Assembly (NCBI GenBank): GCA_014607495.2
Contig: CP053169.1
Location: 4,588,001-4,652,000 of the forward strand
Direction: 5' to 3'
Origin: Carposina sasakii
Taxonomy: Eukaryota; Arthropoda; Insecta; Lepidoptera; Carposinidae
Length of the DNA: 64,000 nucleotides
Part shown: positions 23,577-35,000 of the stretch, one piece after another
Layout of the letters: the number at the start of each line of letters is the position of its first letter
How positions within the stretch are numbered: position 1 is the first letter of the stretch
Notes under the pieces: model-generated
What the model saw: the letters and a program-made list of their open reading frames with translations, nothing else
What the model was told of the DNA's origin: nothing
The model's database searches: none
Position numbers and translations under genes: made by a program

Positions 23577-23690
23577 TTACTTTACGGACACATGCAAGCC
23601 ATTTTATTTCAATAAATTTTGATTTTCACAAGAAAATTACACCCGCTCCTTTCCAGCAGCTTCCAGCTTTTCCCGCCGAATCCTCTGAAA
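23577..23690. repeat. Repeat fragment (cttttcccgccgaatc family)
   Basis: This is another copy of the block 'ctttacggacacatgcaagc ... cttttcccgccgaatcc' seen at 20945-21035. It contains a small 'ttccagcagcttccagc' duplication. Confidence 0.5.
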
Positions 23691-23699
23691 CATTTTGCA

Positions 23700-26529
23700 G
23701 TTGTAAATTTCACTTTTTTTACTGTCATATCCTAAACTAAAGTAAAGGCAAAGAATATTTATGATTTTTCCTAATAGCATGGTCCTTTACTTAAAATAGC
23801 CGTGGCGTGGCCTGGGGGAGGCCTACGTCCAGCAGTGTACTGCTGGCTGATGTAATGAAGTAATAAGTAGGCATAGGTAGAATTAAGTAGGTAGGTTCCT
23901 ACTTAGCATAGTATGTAAGTATAGTATAAGTAACAGCCTATTGTGAAGTCAGGAAGTAACGTTTAGTAGGTACCTAAGTCTTAATTGTGTCTAGGGTGGG
24001 TGGGTGCTGCTGGGTGGCTGGTATGGGAGCATTTAGATAGGTACCTACTAAGCAATGTAAACGAACAAAATGGTATTAATCTTGGCAATGTTCGTTCGCC
24101 CCTAACATCACACTAAACTACCAATTTGCACTAATCGGAAATTTTTCATTTGCTTTTTTTTTGCTGTGCCTTACTTATAATGTCTGTCTCTCTGTATTTC
24201 ACGCTAAAACAACTAAACCGATTTAAATGGATTTTGGCACACAGATAGTTTAGGGTCTGAGGACGGACATAGGCTACTTTTTATCCCGGATAATTTCGAC
24301 TTTTTTTTTGCAGTCCTTGCGGACAGAGTCGCGGGCGTCCACTATTAAGACATAAATGAGACTTACGATCATTATCTTAGGTAAGTATCTACCTACAGTG
24401 TACCTATGTAACTTTCGTCGCGCTTGAGACCTACTTTACCTAAAAAGTTAATAAAGTTGCTGACGCTCTTTTGAATCTTACCTCAGTATAATAATTAGGT
24501 AAAATGATAGGTACTTAGGTAAAATAAATGAGGTATAGTTGTTAGGATAGGTACATACCTACAATCTACAATTAGATAGTTTATAATTACGATAGAATAA
24601 GTAATAATAAGAAATTTATAAAATAAAAATTACCACCAATATGTAAGTTAACTGGAAGATAATTCTACTTATGCAGTATAACTTCGCCAATGCATGAAGC
24701 AAGCAAGTTAGGTAGGTATAGTATAATATGTAGTTAGGTATGTACGAGTACTTAGAGCCTAGATGCATCTAGTTTATTAGATGCACCGATGCACTACTGA
24801 TTAATATTATGATTATGAGGGCGTAGTTTCGTTATCTGTGGCATGGCAATTTTACACCGATTTTGTGCTACTGAGGCAGTCAGGGCGTCAGGCACTCGCC
24901 AGTCGGCTTGAAACACTCAATAGGACCGGTTGGCACGGAACGCGGTGAAAGTGGCTTACTGTGACCGACTAACCAAGACTCATCGCATGTGGGGTTATGT
25001 GTTTGTGATGCATGAAAAACTTACCAAATTCATGTAAAATTAATATTGTGCGAGACAACGGACACCATGGATTTAAGTGGTGAGTTCTGATCAGAAAAAC
25101 CTCCATAATAATATTTTGTACCTTCTTAAGTAGCACAATCGCGACGTAACCGTTACCATAACCGTACATGCCTACATATTATGTTACGGAGCTTCGTAAA
25201 TATAAATACTTACATACACACATACATATAATCACACCTTTATCCCTTACGGGGTAGGCAGGGCACCAAGGGCCGATAGAACCACATGGTGCCACTTCTG
25301 ACCAATTTTGAGGATATAGTTGAGATGTACAAGTTCGGTTAGTAGTAAATATAAACAGAAAAATTAACATACTTGACACTGAACTGAACACTAAACGGTG
25401 TCCAAGTTACATACATACACGTACACACGGCTGCATTACCAAAACAGGATAGCGGGAACTGCAGGATCATAAAGGAGATCCCACACAGCTACGTTTAGCA
25501 CAGCGGGGACAGATATGTAAATGATCAGTGACAAGTTGCTAGCTTATAACCTGAGGGAATGCCCGAGTTCATTAGTCGACTCTTTCTTACGACTTACACG
25601 GAAAGGGATGCAGCTGATGTATTCTAATGAAGTGTCCGCGTCGAAGACGGCAAGAAATGAAATTTGACAGTAGATACATATTTAAACTAAGTACTGACTG
25701 CCTACCTTCATACTCAGCCACTGTTATGAAAACTAGGTAGGTACCTACATTGGCTTGGGTAGACTACAAAAGTGTCACATTTCATCTCTATCTCAAAATA
25801 AATATTCGTGAAGTTTACCTAATGCCGATGTTCTACTTAGGTACATCTAGATATGTATTTACAAGCACCTTTTAAATTCCTTGATTACCTTCTAACACTA
25901 CAGAAACAAAACTTCGTCGCAATTCATTTTCCTTTAATTCTACGCACGTTACAAACATTCTTCAATTATTGATGTAGGATAGATGACTATAGAAACAGAG
26001 GGGTAAGCACGAACCCATTGATAGTCCGTAACGCTATCGTCCAACTGTCAAATCACATAGATTTTGCTAGCGAGTCGCTAGCGTTACGCCGCGTAAAAAG
26101 GTTCGTGCTTACCTCACAGGAGTCGGGATTACATGAAGGATATGGACCTCAAATTAAAGACGTTTAAAGAAATTTGTATGAGCGTAGAGCTGATGGTTTT
26201 CTAAGAAAGCGGTGCCGTAATATAATAAAGTACATTTTACTAGGTAGTACAGCCCCCCTAGCATGACTACGCATCGTGGATATTGTATATCGTAAGATAT
26301 CGTATCGTCTCTATACAAAATTCAACATGGGCGGCTATATTTATCGTATTTTACAGGCTAAATGTCGAAAAATCGGTTTATCATATCGTGTTTCGCAGGT
26401 CATGCAAGGATTGCTGGTTATTTCTTCTGTGATACAAAAATATTTAATCAATCTACCCTCCAATATTTAGCCTACTTTTCATACAGTAAACAATGAAGTA
26501 TCCACAGTTGGTAACAAACAATCATGTCT
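23700..26529. other. Gene-free, repeat-rich intergenic region
   Basis: The region holds a LINE 3' tail at 23800-23855 (gaggcctacgtccagcagtg), an RTE-like tail at 24185-24345, an interspersed repeat at 25195-25625 (shared with 37608-37725 and 45466-45565; 'aaaggagatccc', 'ggggacagatatgtaaatga') and a MITE at 26254-26410. Between them are many short 'gtaggtacctac' runs. No protein-coding exon was recognised. Confidence 0.55.
26254..26410. mobile_element. MITE (CCCTAGCATGAC family), copy 1
   Basis: The left end 'ccccctagcatgac' is partly inverted at the right end 'ggtcatgcaagg'. The interior 'caaaattcaacatggg.ggct' and 'atcggtttatcatatcgtgt' is shared with the copy at 35171-35322, whose right end 'gtcatgctagg' is better preserved. 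Confidence 0.6.
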
Positions 26530-29500
26530 TTAAATAATATGCTCAATAGATGGCCCCGTTTTGATAAAGTATTTCTTAAAGTTGTCCTGATGTCGGAAGT
26601 AGACGAAGTTTTCTATGGTGGTGTTAGAGATGTGCCACGCCGCTAGTAGCTTGCACGAGCCATCCTTAGCCGTGCAGTACTCCAGGGGAAGGGCAGGGGA
26701 GGCAGGGTTAGGGCTCCGGCTAGGGTAGTAGCTGTATTCCGACAACATTCTTATACCGCACACCTCTGCCACTTCGGGTAGGCTTTTGGATACACCTGGA
26801 AAAAAATATGACATCAAGATGCTGTTTCATTGTTTGTTTGTTACCTGTTCACGAATTTTTTACTGAACTGATATTCTTGCAAACTTATAGATGGGAGTAT
26901 GGAGAAAGACATAGGCGACAATCTGTTGTCTACGCGGACAAAGTCGCGGGAAATAGCTAGTCATTTCCTAAATTAAACCTAAATCTCGAAATCCTGTGTA
27001 GGTACGTGGAATAATGTGTCAGGGGCTAGGTGTTACTATTTAGAAGTTCAATTATCCTACAGTGTCGGACGAACCCTACAGCCTCTGCTGATCCTCGGGT
27101 GTCGATGAAATATACCTACTTAGATTACCAAAAACAGTTTCTGATTAGCAGCTACGAGTTATGTTAATATTGCATGCTAGGTGCGATCTACATACGAGTA
27201 CTTACTCGACTGCCTCAGAAGGAGGGTTGTCTTTTGTCTTAGTTATAAGAGTGACACTGGGTATTATTTTCTGCAGTCGGGTTTTTTCTTTAAGTAAATG
27301 AAGTTATTTCTCATTGCGACTGTAGTGCCTGTGATCGAGAGTCGGCTGAGGGTGTTTTTTTTACACACTTCACCCCACATTGACCTAGTCCCACTTTAAG
27401 ATCCCTAAGGTCTTGTATCGTGGGTACTAAGCAACGGTATATAAATACATAGTTAAGTATATAAATATCCATGACTCGGAAACAAACATCGATATTCATC
27501 ACATCAATGTTTGCACCTACTGGGATTCGAGCCCAGGACCTATGGCGTCGCAGGCAAGGCCACTACCAACTACACCAATCGGCCGTCAAACGTCAGGGTA
27601 TACCAGACAAACACCAGGATAATATGAGGTTTACACCAACCGTTGGTGCAGGTTTCGTTCACGATGTGCACCGGGACGCTGAGGTACTGCTCCATGGTCT
27701 TGTTGAAATCTCCCTTGAGGCAGACGTAGTCATCCTCGATATACTCCGTCTGCCTTTTCGTGGGCACCGTCTCGTACTTCGTAATAGAGTTGAACACGCA
27801 AGGGTTGATCGACGATGGTATCTAACGATCAAAACTTGTTTATCAGCGTACATCATCATAAGTATAGTTAGCGTGATAAGCGTGTTTGATACTATGGCTA
27901 TACATTTTTTCACAAATATGTATACAGCATGTAATAGAAGGGATATAGGTATGTAAGGCGAAATGAAATGTTTACAGTATCTAAGCAGCCAGCGTAAGCA
28001 TCCTATTGCAAAGATCTTTTACACTTTTAGGTACACGTCGAAATCAAAATGGTTACTTACACTTACTTATTTATAGACAGATTTCTAAATTACTAAGAAA
28101 ACCTTAAATCTGAAATTTTGTGGGCATACAATATTCTGCAGTGGCTGTATTTTAATAGCTTATGTTACATACTGTATAGGTATTATATTTTAAGTGTGTT
28201 GGTAAATATAACTGTTACTCACATCCACCCTACCTAAGTAGTCTTGCAAGTTAAATAATTGTATGAGTGAGTAGGGCAAGTAGGTAAGTCAAAACCTCGT
28301 CATTGACACAGATATTGTGTAACGTGGCCCTTTTGCGCAGAATCGACAGATTGCATAATATGTAGATACGAGTATTATACTCGTAGATACCTGATACATA
28401 CGACTTACGAGTAAAACCTACTTGCTAGACTCTACGCTAGCGAGAGGATATTTAACATATTAGCCAGATGCGGACCTTACGCTGACCGATAATTTTATCA
28501 AGTTTCAGATAAAAACAAAAAAGAAATTGTGCATTTATTTCACGATAATGTGACCACCGGATCTGACTAAGTTTGTACACTGCTGCACCAATAGATAGTA
28601 GGTATATTTTGTCGCGAAATTATATTGCAACTATGCTACGTAGTCCCCTGAGTGTCCTTTTTATGTACATTCATAATGAATTACTAGAGGACCAGACAGA
28701 CGTTGTCCTGTCCCACGCCTTAAATGCAAACTTTCAGAAATAAGCTGTAACTAAATGGACCGTAAATAAAACATTGTCTAATTGATCGAATTGTGAATCT
28801 AATTTTCAAACCCACTTGAACACACACTAAAAAAATCATCAAAATCGGTTTAGCCGTTTTAGAAGAACTTCAATTACAAACACACGAACAGAAGATTTAA
28901 TTAATTATACAGGGTGTAACAAAAAGGGTAAAAGGTTGTCTAGCATCATCAACAATACAAATCTTCTGTAGTGTGTTTGTGATTGAACTCCTTCTAAACG
29001 GCTGGACCGATTTTAATGAATTTTTTTGTGTGTATTCAAGTGGGTTCGAGAATTGTTTAGATTTACAATTTGGTCAACGATATTTTGGTTTTTTTGAAGT
29101 CTACGAGGACGGAGTTCAAAAACATTATTTAATTGACCGAATTGTAAATCTAAACCACCCTCAAACTCAATTGAACACACACACAAAATTTCATCAAAAT
29201 AAGTTGAGCCGTTTAGAGGGAAAGCCATTACAAACACACGAACAGAAGATTTTTATATATTAAGACTAGCTGACCCGGCAAACGTTGTTTTGCCATGTAA
29301 AAGGGGTTGATCCTAGAGGGGTGAAAATTCATGGTTGTATGTATTTTTGTATGCTGTATCATAAAAAAATAAAAACAAAAAATTTTGTCAATTTTTTTTT
29401 TATTTAGGGGTGGACCACCCTTAACATTTAGGGGGATGAAAAATAGATGTCCGATTCTCCACCCTAACCGATATGCATGCTAAGATTTACGAAAATCGGT

Positions 29501-30592
29501 CGAGCCGTTTCGGAGGAGTTTAACTTCTAACACCGTGACACGAGAATTTTATATATTAGATGTACTAGTGTGTTTTATAGTAATAAAGGACTATGTACAT
29601 GATCTTTTATACCTCTTGTCCGACACAGCGGGGCGTTGATATGTCTGTCAAAACATTTTGCGTGTTATGCACAACAGGGTACTGAATCTCTCCAGTGCAG
29701 ACGGACCACTCTCCGTCACGTATGAAGTAGTTTTTGGGCCAGCCGATCATTGTTGTCACCGTTACCGTTGACACACCATCTCTAGAATAGATCGAGAGGA
29801 ATAATCATACTGAATATCAATTTATTTCACAAGGGAGTACTAATGTACTCTTGCTTGGCATAGAAAGTAAAACTGTAGAACAACAGAACACAGAATTGTT
29901 TGTTAGAAGCTGTATTTACTGTATCATGTCATAATCGAATAAAGCAAAGCTTTAGCACTGAAATTAACATTTAAGAAAGTCGAATCCGATATAGGTCGTC
30001 TGTCTTAAATGCTAGGTATATATATCCCGTATATCCCACGCTAGAAATAAAGGTCTATTTACTAGACTGTTAGTAATTCTAGTTACACAAAGAAACTCAC
30101 TTTCCAGTAGTTATAGCTTCTTTCAGTAATTGTTCCTTCCTCATCACCTGTTCTATCTGTACCTTCAGGGTCTCGGCTACAGTTTTGGCGTTTGCCAGAG
30201 TATTTTCTAAATGTGCCTTCAAGTGCTCTGTGGATTGAAAGGTTTCGCTTGGCGCAGCTTCATCCAACAGCTTTTCATCTTCCTCTAAACCTTTGGCTTC
30301 CTTTTGGCTGTCAACTTTACTGAAAACATTGGTTAATGTAAAACCTTTCTTTGTTAGCATAATCCATATGCGCAGTATGATTACTTACAGCTGCTCCTGA
30401 ACTGGGGTCATCCAATCTTCCACCTAATGTTTGAATAAAAGATTATATTTTTAAATGTTTTGAACTACTAGACTAAACATGAAGTACCTACCTATAGTAT
30501 TTGTTAGAGATTGACAATTTATGAAAGTTTCTCACCCATTCGCAGCATCCTAAATGTACGATCAAAAGACAAATTGCTATTTTAAAAAGCAT
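26530..30592 (-). CDS. Secreted protein of unknown function (310 aa)
   Basis: I do not recognise this family. Six exons join in phase: 30592-30536, 30423-30389, 30319-30101, 29781-29613, 27821-27635 and 26795-26530. Exon 1 encodes MLFKIAICLLIVHLGCCEW, a convincing signal peptide. Residues about 55-103 (acidic, then STEHLKAHLENTLANAKTVA and on to KEAITTGK) look like an amphipathic helix or short coiled coil. A Cys-containing domain follows, with about nine cysteines (e.g. SVCTGEIQYP, STPRCVGQE, NETCTNGWCV, EYCTAKDGSC) and N-glycosylation sequons FNKT, VNET and SNTT. There is no transmembrane segment after the signal, so secretion with disulfides is inferred. Introns carry a SINE and LINE tails. 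The gene is divergent from the DUF2236 gene. Exon 6 was joined by choosing donor T|gtaaac at 27635; the alternative donor 1 bp shift frames run into an early stop. Confidence 0.75.
27311..27590 (-). repeat. tRNA-derived SINE, copy 1
   Basis: On the minus strand it has a tRNA-like head (ggccgattggtgtagttggt..., B-box-like gggctcgaatccca), then 'cgatgtttgtttccgagtca', 'tataccgttgcttagtaccc' and 'aagaccttagggatc'. The same order recurs at 38500-38745 and 51075-51312. It lies in an intron of the secreted-protein gene, ending about 45 bp from an exon. Confidence 0.75.
28780..29570. repeat. Array of LINE (RTE-like) tails in inverted arrangement
   Basis: The block 'acaaacacacgaacagaaga' occurs at 28877 and 29231, and inverted near 28960, with shared 'aatcggtttagccgtttt'-like text. 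The segment 29270-29570 starts 'gctgacccggcaaacgttgt', a very common lepidopteran LINE-derived block. It lies within intron 4 of the secreted-protein gene. The short ORFs here are by-products of the repeat. Confidence 0.55.
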
Positions 30593-32005
30593 GTTAACAC
30601 AACACCAACTGCAGCAGCAGAGTTTTCCTTATGACCGCGGGCATGTTGCTATTGTTTCGCTAATAGTTTACAAATGCATTGATAAGAATCGACCAATAAG
30701 AGGTTGCAAAAACCTTTGTCCGTGATTTAAAAAAAAAGTTAGGTACACAGGTGTAGAATAATGACCATGAACGAGACCCAGTAGCAGGTAATCTACATAT
30801 ACCCGTTATAGACACAAATTAACCTTGGGACGACAACGGCAGAATCACGACGATACTGCGAGATTCTTATAAAAACAGGTTTATTTGGACAACATAAATG
30901 GAACCTTACCTTCTTGTTATTGTACCCACGCAGGTTTCTTAACTATCTAACTATGTACCTATCTAAATGATAAATATATACAGGATTGCCACCCTTAACG
31001 AAGGGCACGTACCTACTCTATACATCAAATAAAGTATATGCCAAAAAAATGCTGGGAAATGATGTAATTTTTTTTATTTTAATTACTTGATCGGGTGAAA
31101 ATAGTGTTTATATGTGTTTATGCTAGTTTTTTCATAGACCTCGTGAAAAAATCTTGCTACGCGCGTCAATGTGCATTTACTCGTAGGTATTCTAAAAACG
31201 CAGCCTACTTACTCAACTTTGGACGCTAATATCTCGGGAACCAGACACTTCCCAGGTATGCTTCCATGGAGAAAAATGTTCGTGATAATGTGGAGATTCC
31301 GTAGTTTTCGGGAACGTTGACGACCAAAAAACATCCTGTATAGGCAGATATACTTCACTACATATTATAAAACAAAGTCGCTTGCCGCTGTCTGTCCGTC
31401 CCTATGTACTCGTATGCTTAGATCTTTCAAACTAGGGAACAGATTTTGATACGGTTTTTTAATAGATAGAGTGATTCACGAGGAAACTTTATAATGTACT
31501 AGGGACCCACCCCGGCTTCGCACGGGAGTAATACACTCTCATGCAGGCGAAGCCGTGGGCGGCCGCTAGTACTAAATAAGTCTTACTAACACATAAAAAT
31601 GTGAACTTCATCCTGAATAACTGCTATGAATCAACGCACAGCCTAAACAGTTTAGAGACCTGAAATTAGGTGTTTTCTATGTATGACCTAAGCATCCGCA
31701 GAAAGGATTTCCTAAAGTTTTCATGGAAAAAACGGGAATTCTATAGGTAAAGTGTGTGTGAACACGTGGGTATCCACCAAAAAGCTTTGCCCTGATTGAC
31801 TGACTGATGAATTATTAACGCACAGCCTATTGCTGGTGTTATTTTATCCGGCAAGAAAGGATTCCTGATATTTCAACGGGAAAGGATTCCTGATATTCCA
31901 TCGGGAACGGAAATTCTTAATCTCATATAAAAAGATATAACAATGGTAGTGCAAGAGAATTCTTTCAATCGGACTAATTTAACAAGATTTTCTTTTGTAT
32001 TGCAG
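30593..32005. other. Intergenic or 5' region between divergent genes
   Basis: The region holds a repeat at 30984-31160 also found at 42009-42195 ('gccacccttaacgaaggg', 'tgctagttttttcatagac'), a piece related to 55595-55740 (31240-31345) and an RTE-like tail at 31370-31560. The missing first exon of the DUF2236 gene probably lies here, but no candidate fits both the ATG and the phase. Confidence 0.45.
31370..31560 (+). repeat. LINE (RTE-like) tail
   Basis: It contains 'cgctgtctgtccgtccctatgt', 'cttagatctttcaaactagg' and 'gattttgatacggttttttaa', the same order as 4690-4990 and 53790-53900. It ends in 'cccggcttcgcacggg', another common LINE-associated block. Confidence 0.5.
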
Positions 32006-35000
32006 CTGATGAATGTGCAAATCAAATCCTCTCAGCAGGCGGCAATAAACCTTCAGATGAAATCAGGCCCGAAGATAAGGAATTCAAATTACCAGAATGG
32101 TTTGACGAAGAAATTTATAACAAGTGAGTATTCATTTCGTCGAATGTAAAATAATTTGGGTGGCTAGCATAATTATAAAATAATGAATGATATCTTCTAT
32201 ACATGTACGAGTATATAATAAAAATGTAACGGATCGCTGTCTGTACATGGTAGATATATGAGAAAAAATATTATAGGAGACCTTTATCAACGCAATAGAA
32301 TCCAAAACGATGATTTTTGGAATTTTTGTCTGTTTGTCGGTTTGTCTGTGAGTTTGTGCACGCTAATCTCAGAAACGGCTGAACCGATTTCGATGGAGTT
32401 TTCAGGAATATATTGTGACAGGTCCCACTTAACATATAGGCTACTTTTTATCCCGGATAATTTCGACATTTTGTTTTTTCTGTAGTCCACGCGGACGGAG
32501 TCGCGGGCGTCCACTAGTTATAGAATAAGAAAATGAAAAAATTCTTCACCCGAGTGAGATTTGAACTCACGACCACTCGCAAACCGTGCTTTCGCTCTAA
32601 CCAACTGAGCTATCGGTCAATTAACTCGGACGACGAATTTGACCATCTCTTTTAAATTACATTATTGGCAACGTTATTTTTCATCCCGATAGCTATACAC
32701 TAGACAAATCTCGGTAAACTAAGCTGACTAGCATTATCTCTTCATTACTACTTAGAGTAGGTGTGTACGTAATTCCTATGACAATAAAAAATATCCATAG
32801 GATCTGGAATGTGTTATTATTAGTTAAATAACGAAACTTTTTTTTTTTAAACCAATCATTAATCAATGAAAACAGACTTATCTATCAGAGATACCTATAT
32901 CAGATTATAAATTGATTACTTCTTTACAAATGGTAAGTACGTAAATCGAGATATATAATTATACCAACTAAACCTAAGTTTATCTACACAAGGATTTTCT
33001 GGCTACAAAAAACTTTGATAGTAGACATTTAAGCTTTCTGCAGGGTAGCAGCAACGGCGCAATGCAAGGTTTTCGGACAGAAGCACTCTGACAAATCCTC
33101 TATTTGCGACATTAACAATATTCTGTTAAGCTTTGGTTTCCTAGGATAATAAACGAACGATAACGTCATAAAGCGGTCATGCTTTTCGGATAGAAGCACT
33201 CTGACAAATCCTCTATTTGCGGCATTAACAATATTCTGGAGCTTTGGTTTCCTAGGATAACGAACGATACCGTCACAAAGCGGTCATGTGTAAGCAAAAC
33301 CTAAACCCTCTTTACGGTGCCGACATATGAGAGCTCGCTACTCTACGAAAGCTTTATCCTACGATTATCAGAAGTTTTAAATTCACTATAAATGGAAGCT
33401 GCCAGAAGGTTCTCAAAATAATTGTAAAACCCCTTTTCAAACATGAATACTGCTTCCCAGAGGCCGTCGTTTCTTCTGGAGCAACAGTTTCTCTCTGGCC
33501 ACATCCATGGTGCTCGGGCTGGTAGCAGTCTTCTCGGTACCTTCCATCCTGAGCGTGCTGATAGGTTCCCGACGCTCGTCGTCGGTCTTCACCGCCTACA
33601 AGCGATACATATCCACTCACATGCACACCATGTCATGGATGAGAAATGAATTAAAGCCTGGGAGTGAGTGAGTACTTGCCTACAAACGGCTACAACCTTT
33701 ACTTAGGTATACCGCTCATACTTAGCTATATTTCTATAGGGTGTAATAGAAGGGGTATGCTAAGCGAAATGCTATAAAAATAACACACTATGTAAAAATT
33801 TGAGACTCAAAATCACATGTTTATGACACACACTCGAAGTCATACTCAGCAATGTTCATACTACGATATTGAAAAAAAAAACACATAATTTAAAAAATCC
33901 AAAAACCCGACTGCGTAAAAAAGAACCATACTATGTACGTACATAATAAAAAAACTGAATAGAATAAAATAACCACTTAGATGTTCGGTGGTCTAGAATT
34001 CTATAAGTAATATTATTATGCAATGAATACTATAGAAGATTTTATTTTCTAATGTGATCGTAACATAACAAATGAACAATCAGGATCCATTGAAATATTA
34101 GCTTGGCTATCGAATAATGGATCCCGACTGTTCAGTTGTTATGTTACGATCATTAGATATAAGTATTTTATGTTATTCAATAGTATTCATTCCATAATAA
34201 TATTATAGCATTCTAGACCACCGGACATCTAAGTCTATCTATACAGCCTCTTACACCCACTGCTGAGTAAAGGCCTCCTCTTCCCTATGCCATTGTCCTC
34301 TGTCCTGGGCCAACCTTATCCACTGCTGTCCAGCAACCCTTCGGATATCATCTGACAGTAAACAGTCAGTCGAATCGAAAAATCTTGAAAGAAAACTAAA
34401 AATGATTTTTAAAAACCTATTCAACTCACCTACTCAAATCACATGTTTATTTTTCAAGATTGTATGAAAATTCTTGAGATGTTTCAAAATTTTCCAAAGA
34501 ATCTTGAAAAATAAACATGTGATTTCAAGCCTCAAATTTTGTGGATAGGTTCTCTATAGTGGGCTATTTACATAGCTTTTCGCTTAACATAACCTTTTTG
34601 TTACACCCTGTATAGTACATAATGAACATAGATATAATACAATTACTGCAGATGGTTACCATTCCCTTTTGGCTATAACGAACTTATTGGTGTGATAACG
34701 AAATGCTTCAAGATTGTATGAACATTTCTGAGTTGTTAAGGAATTATTCCATAGTATCAGCTCGTTCTCTATAGGGGGCTATTTTTATAGCATTTCTATT
34801 AACATACCCCTTCGCTGACTCCTGTATAATGCAAAAATCGGTCCAAGCAGCAATAAAAATTTAAATCTTCTTAAAGCAGCTAATCTCTTAACATAACAAT
34901 TTAACAAAGTGAACTCAACAGATCATGGAGATCTTTGCAAGCAGTTCGCAGTCGGCACTTCAAGGCTGGCGTGGCCTCGAAGGCGAGGGGCGGCGGCGTG

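Noticed and set aside
27471..27956. Plus-strand ORF of 161 aa
   Set aside because: It is the antisense of exon 5 of the secreted-protein gene joined to a SINE.
28973..29263. Plus-strand ORF of 96 aa with a matching antisense ORF
   Set aside because: It lies wholly inside LINE-tail repeats and resembles no protein.
30600..31990. Candidate first exons for the DUF2236 gene, e.g. ATG at 30886 ending at a gtttct donor
   Set aside because: Phase does not fit (phase 1 is needed) or an in-frame stop precedes the donor.
31943..32149. ORF with ATG just upstream of the DUF2236 exon
   Set aside because: Its frame differs from the homologous frame (DECANQILSAGG...), and the intron acceptor at 32004-32005 lies inside it.
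32552..32628. Functional tRNA gene
   Set aside because: The acceptor stem and anticodon arm do not pair, although A- and B-box-like blocks are present; kept only as a tRNA-like relic.
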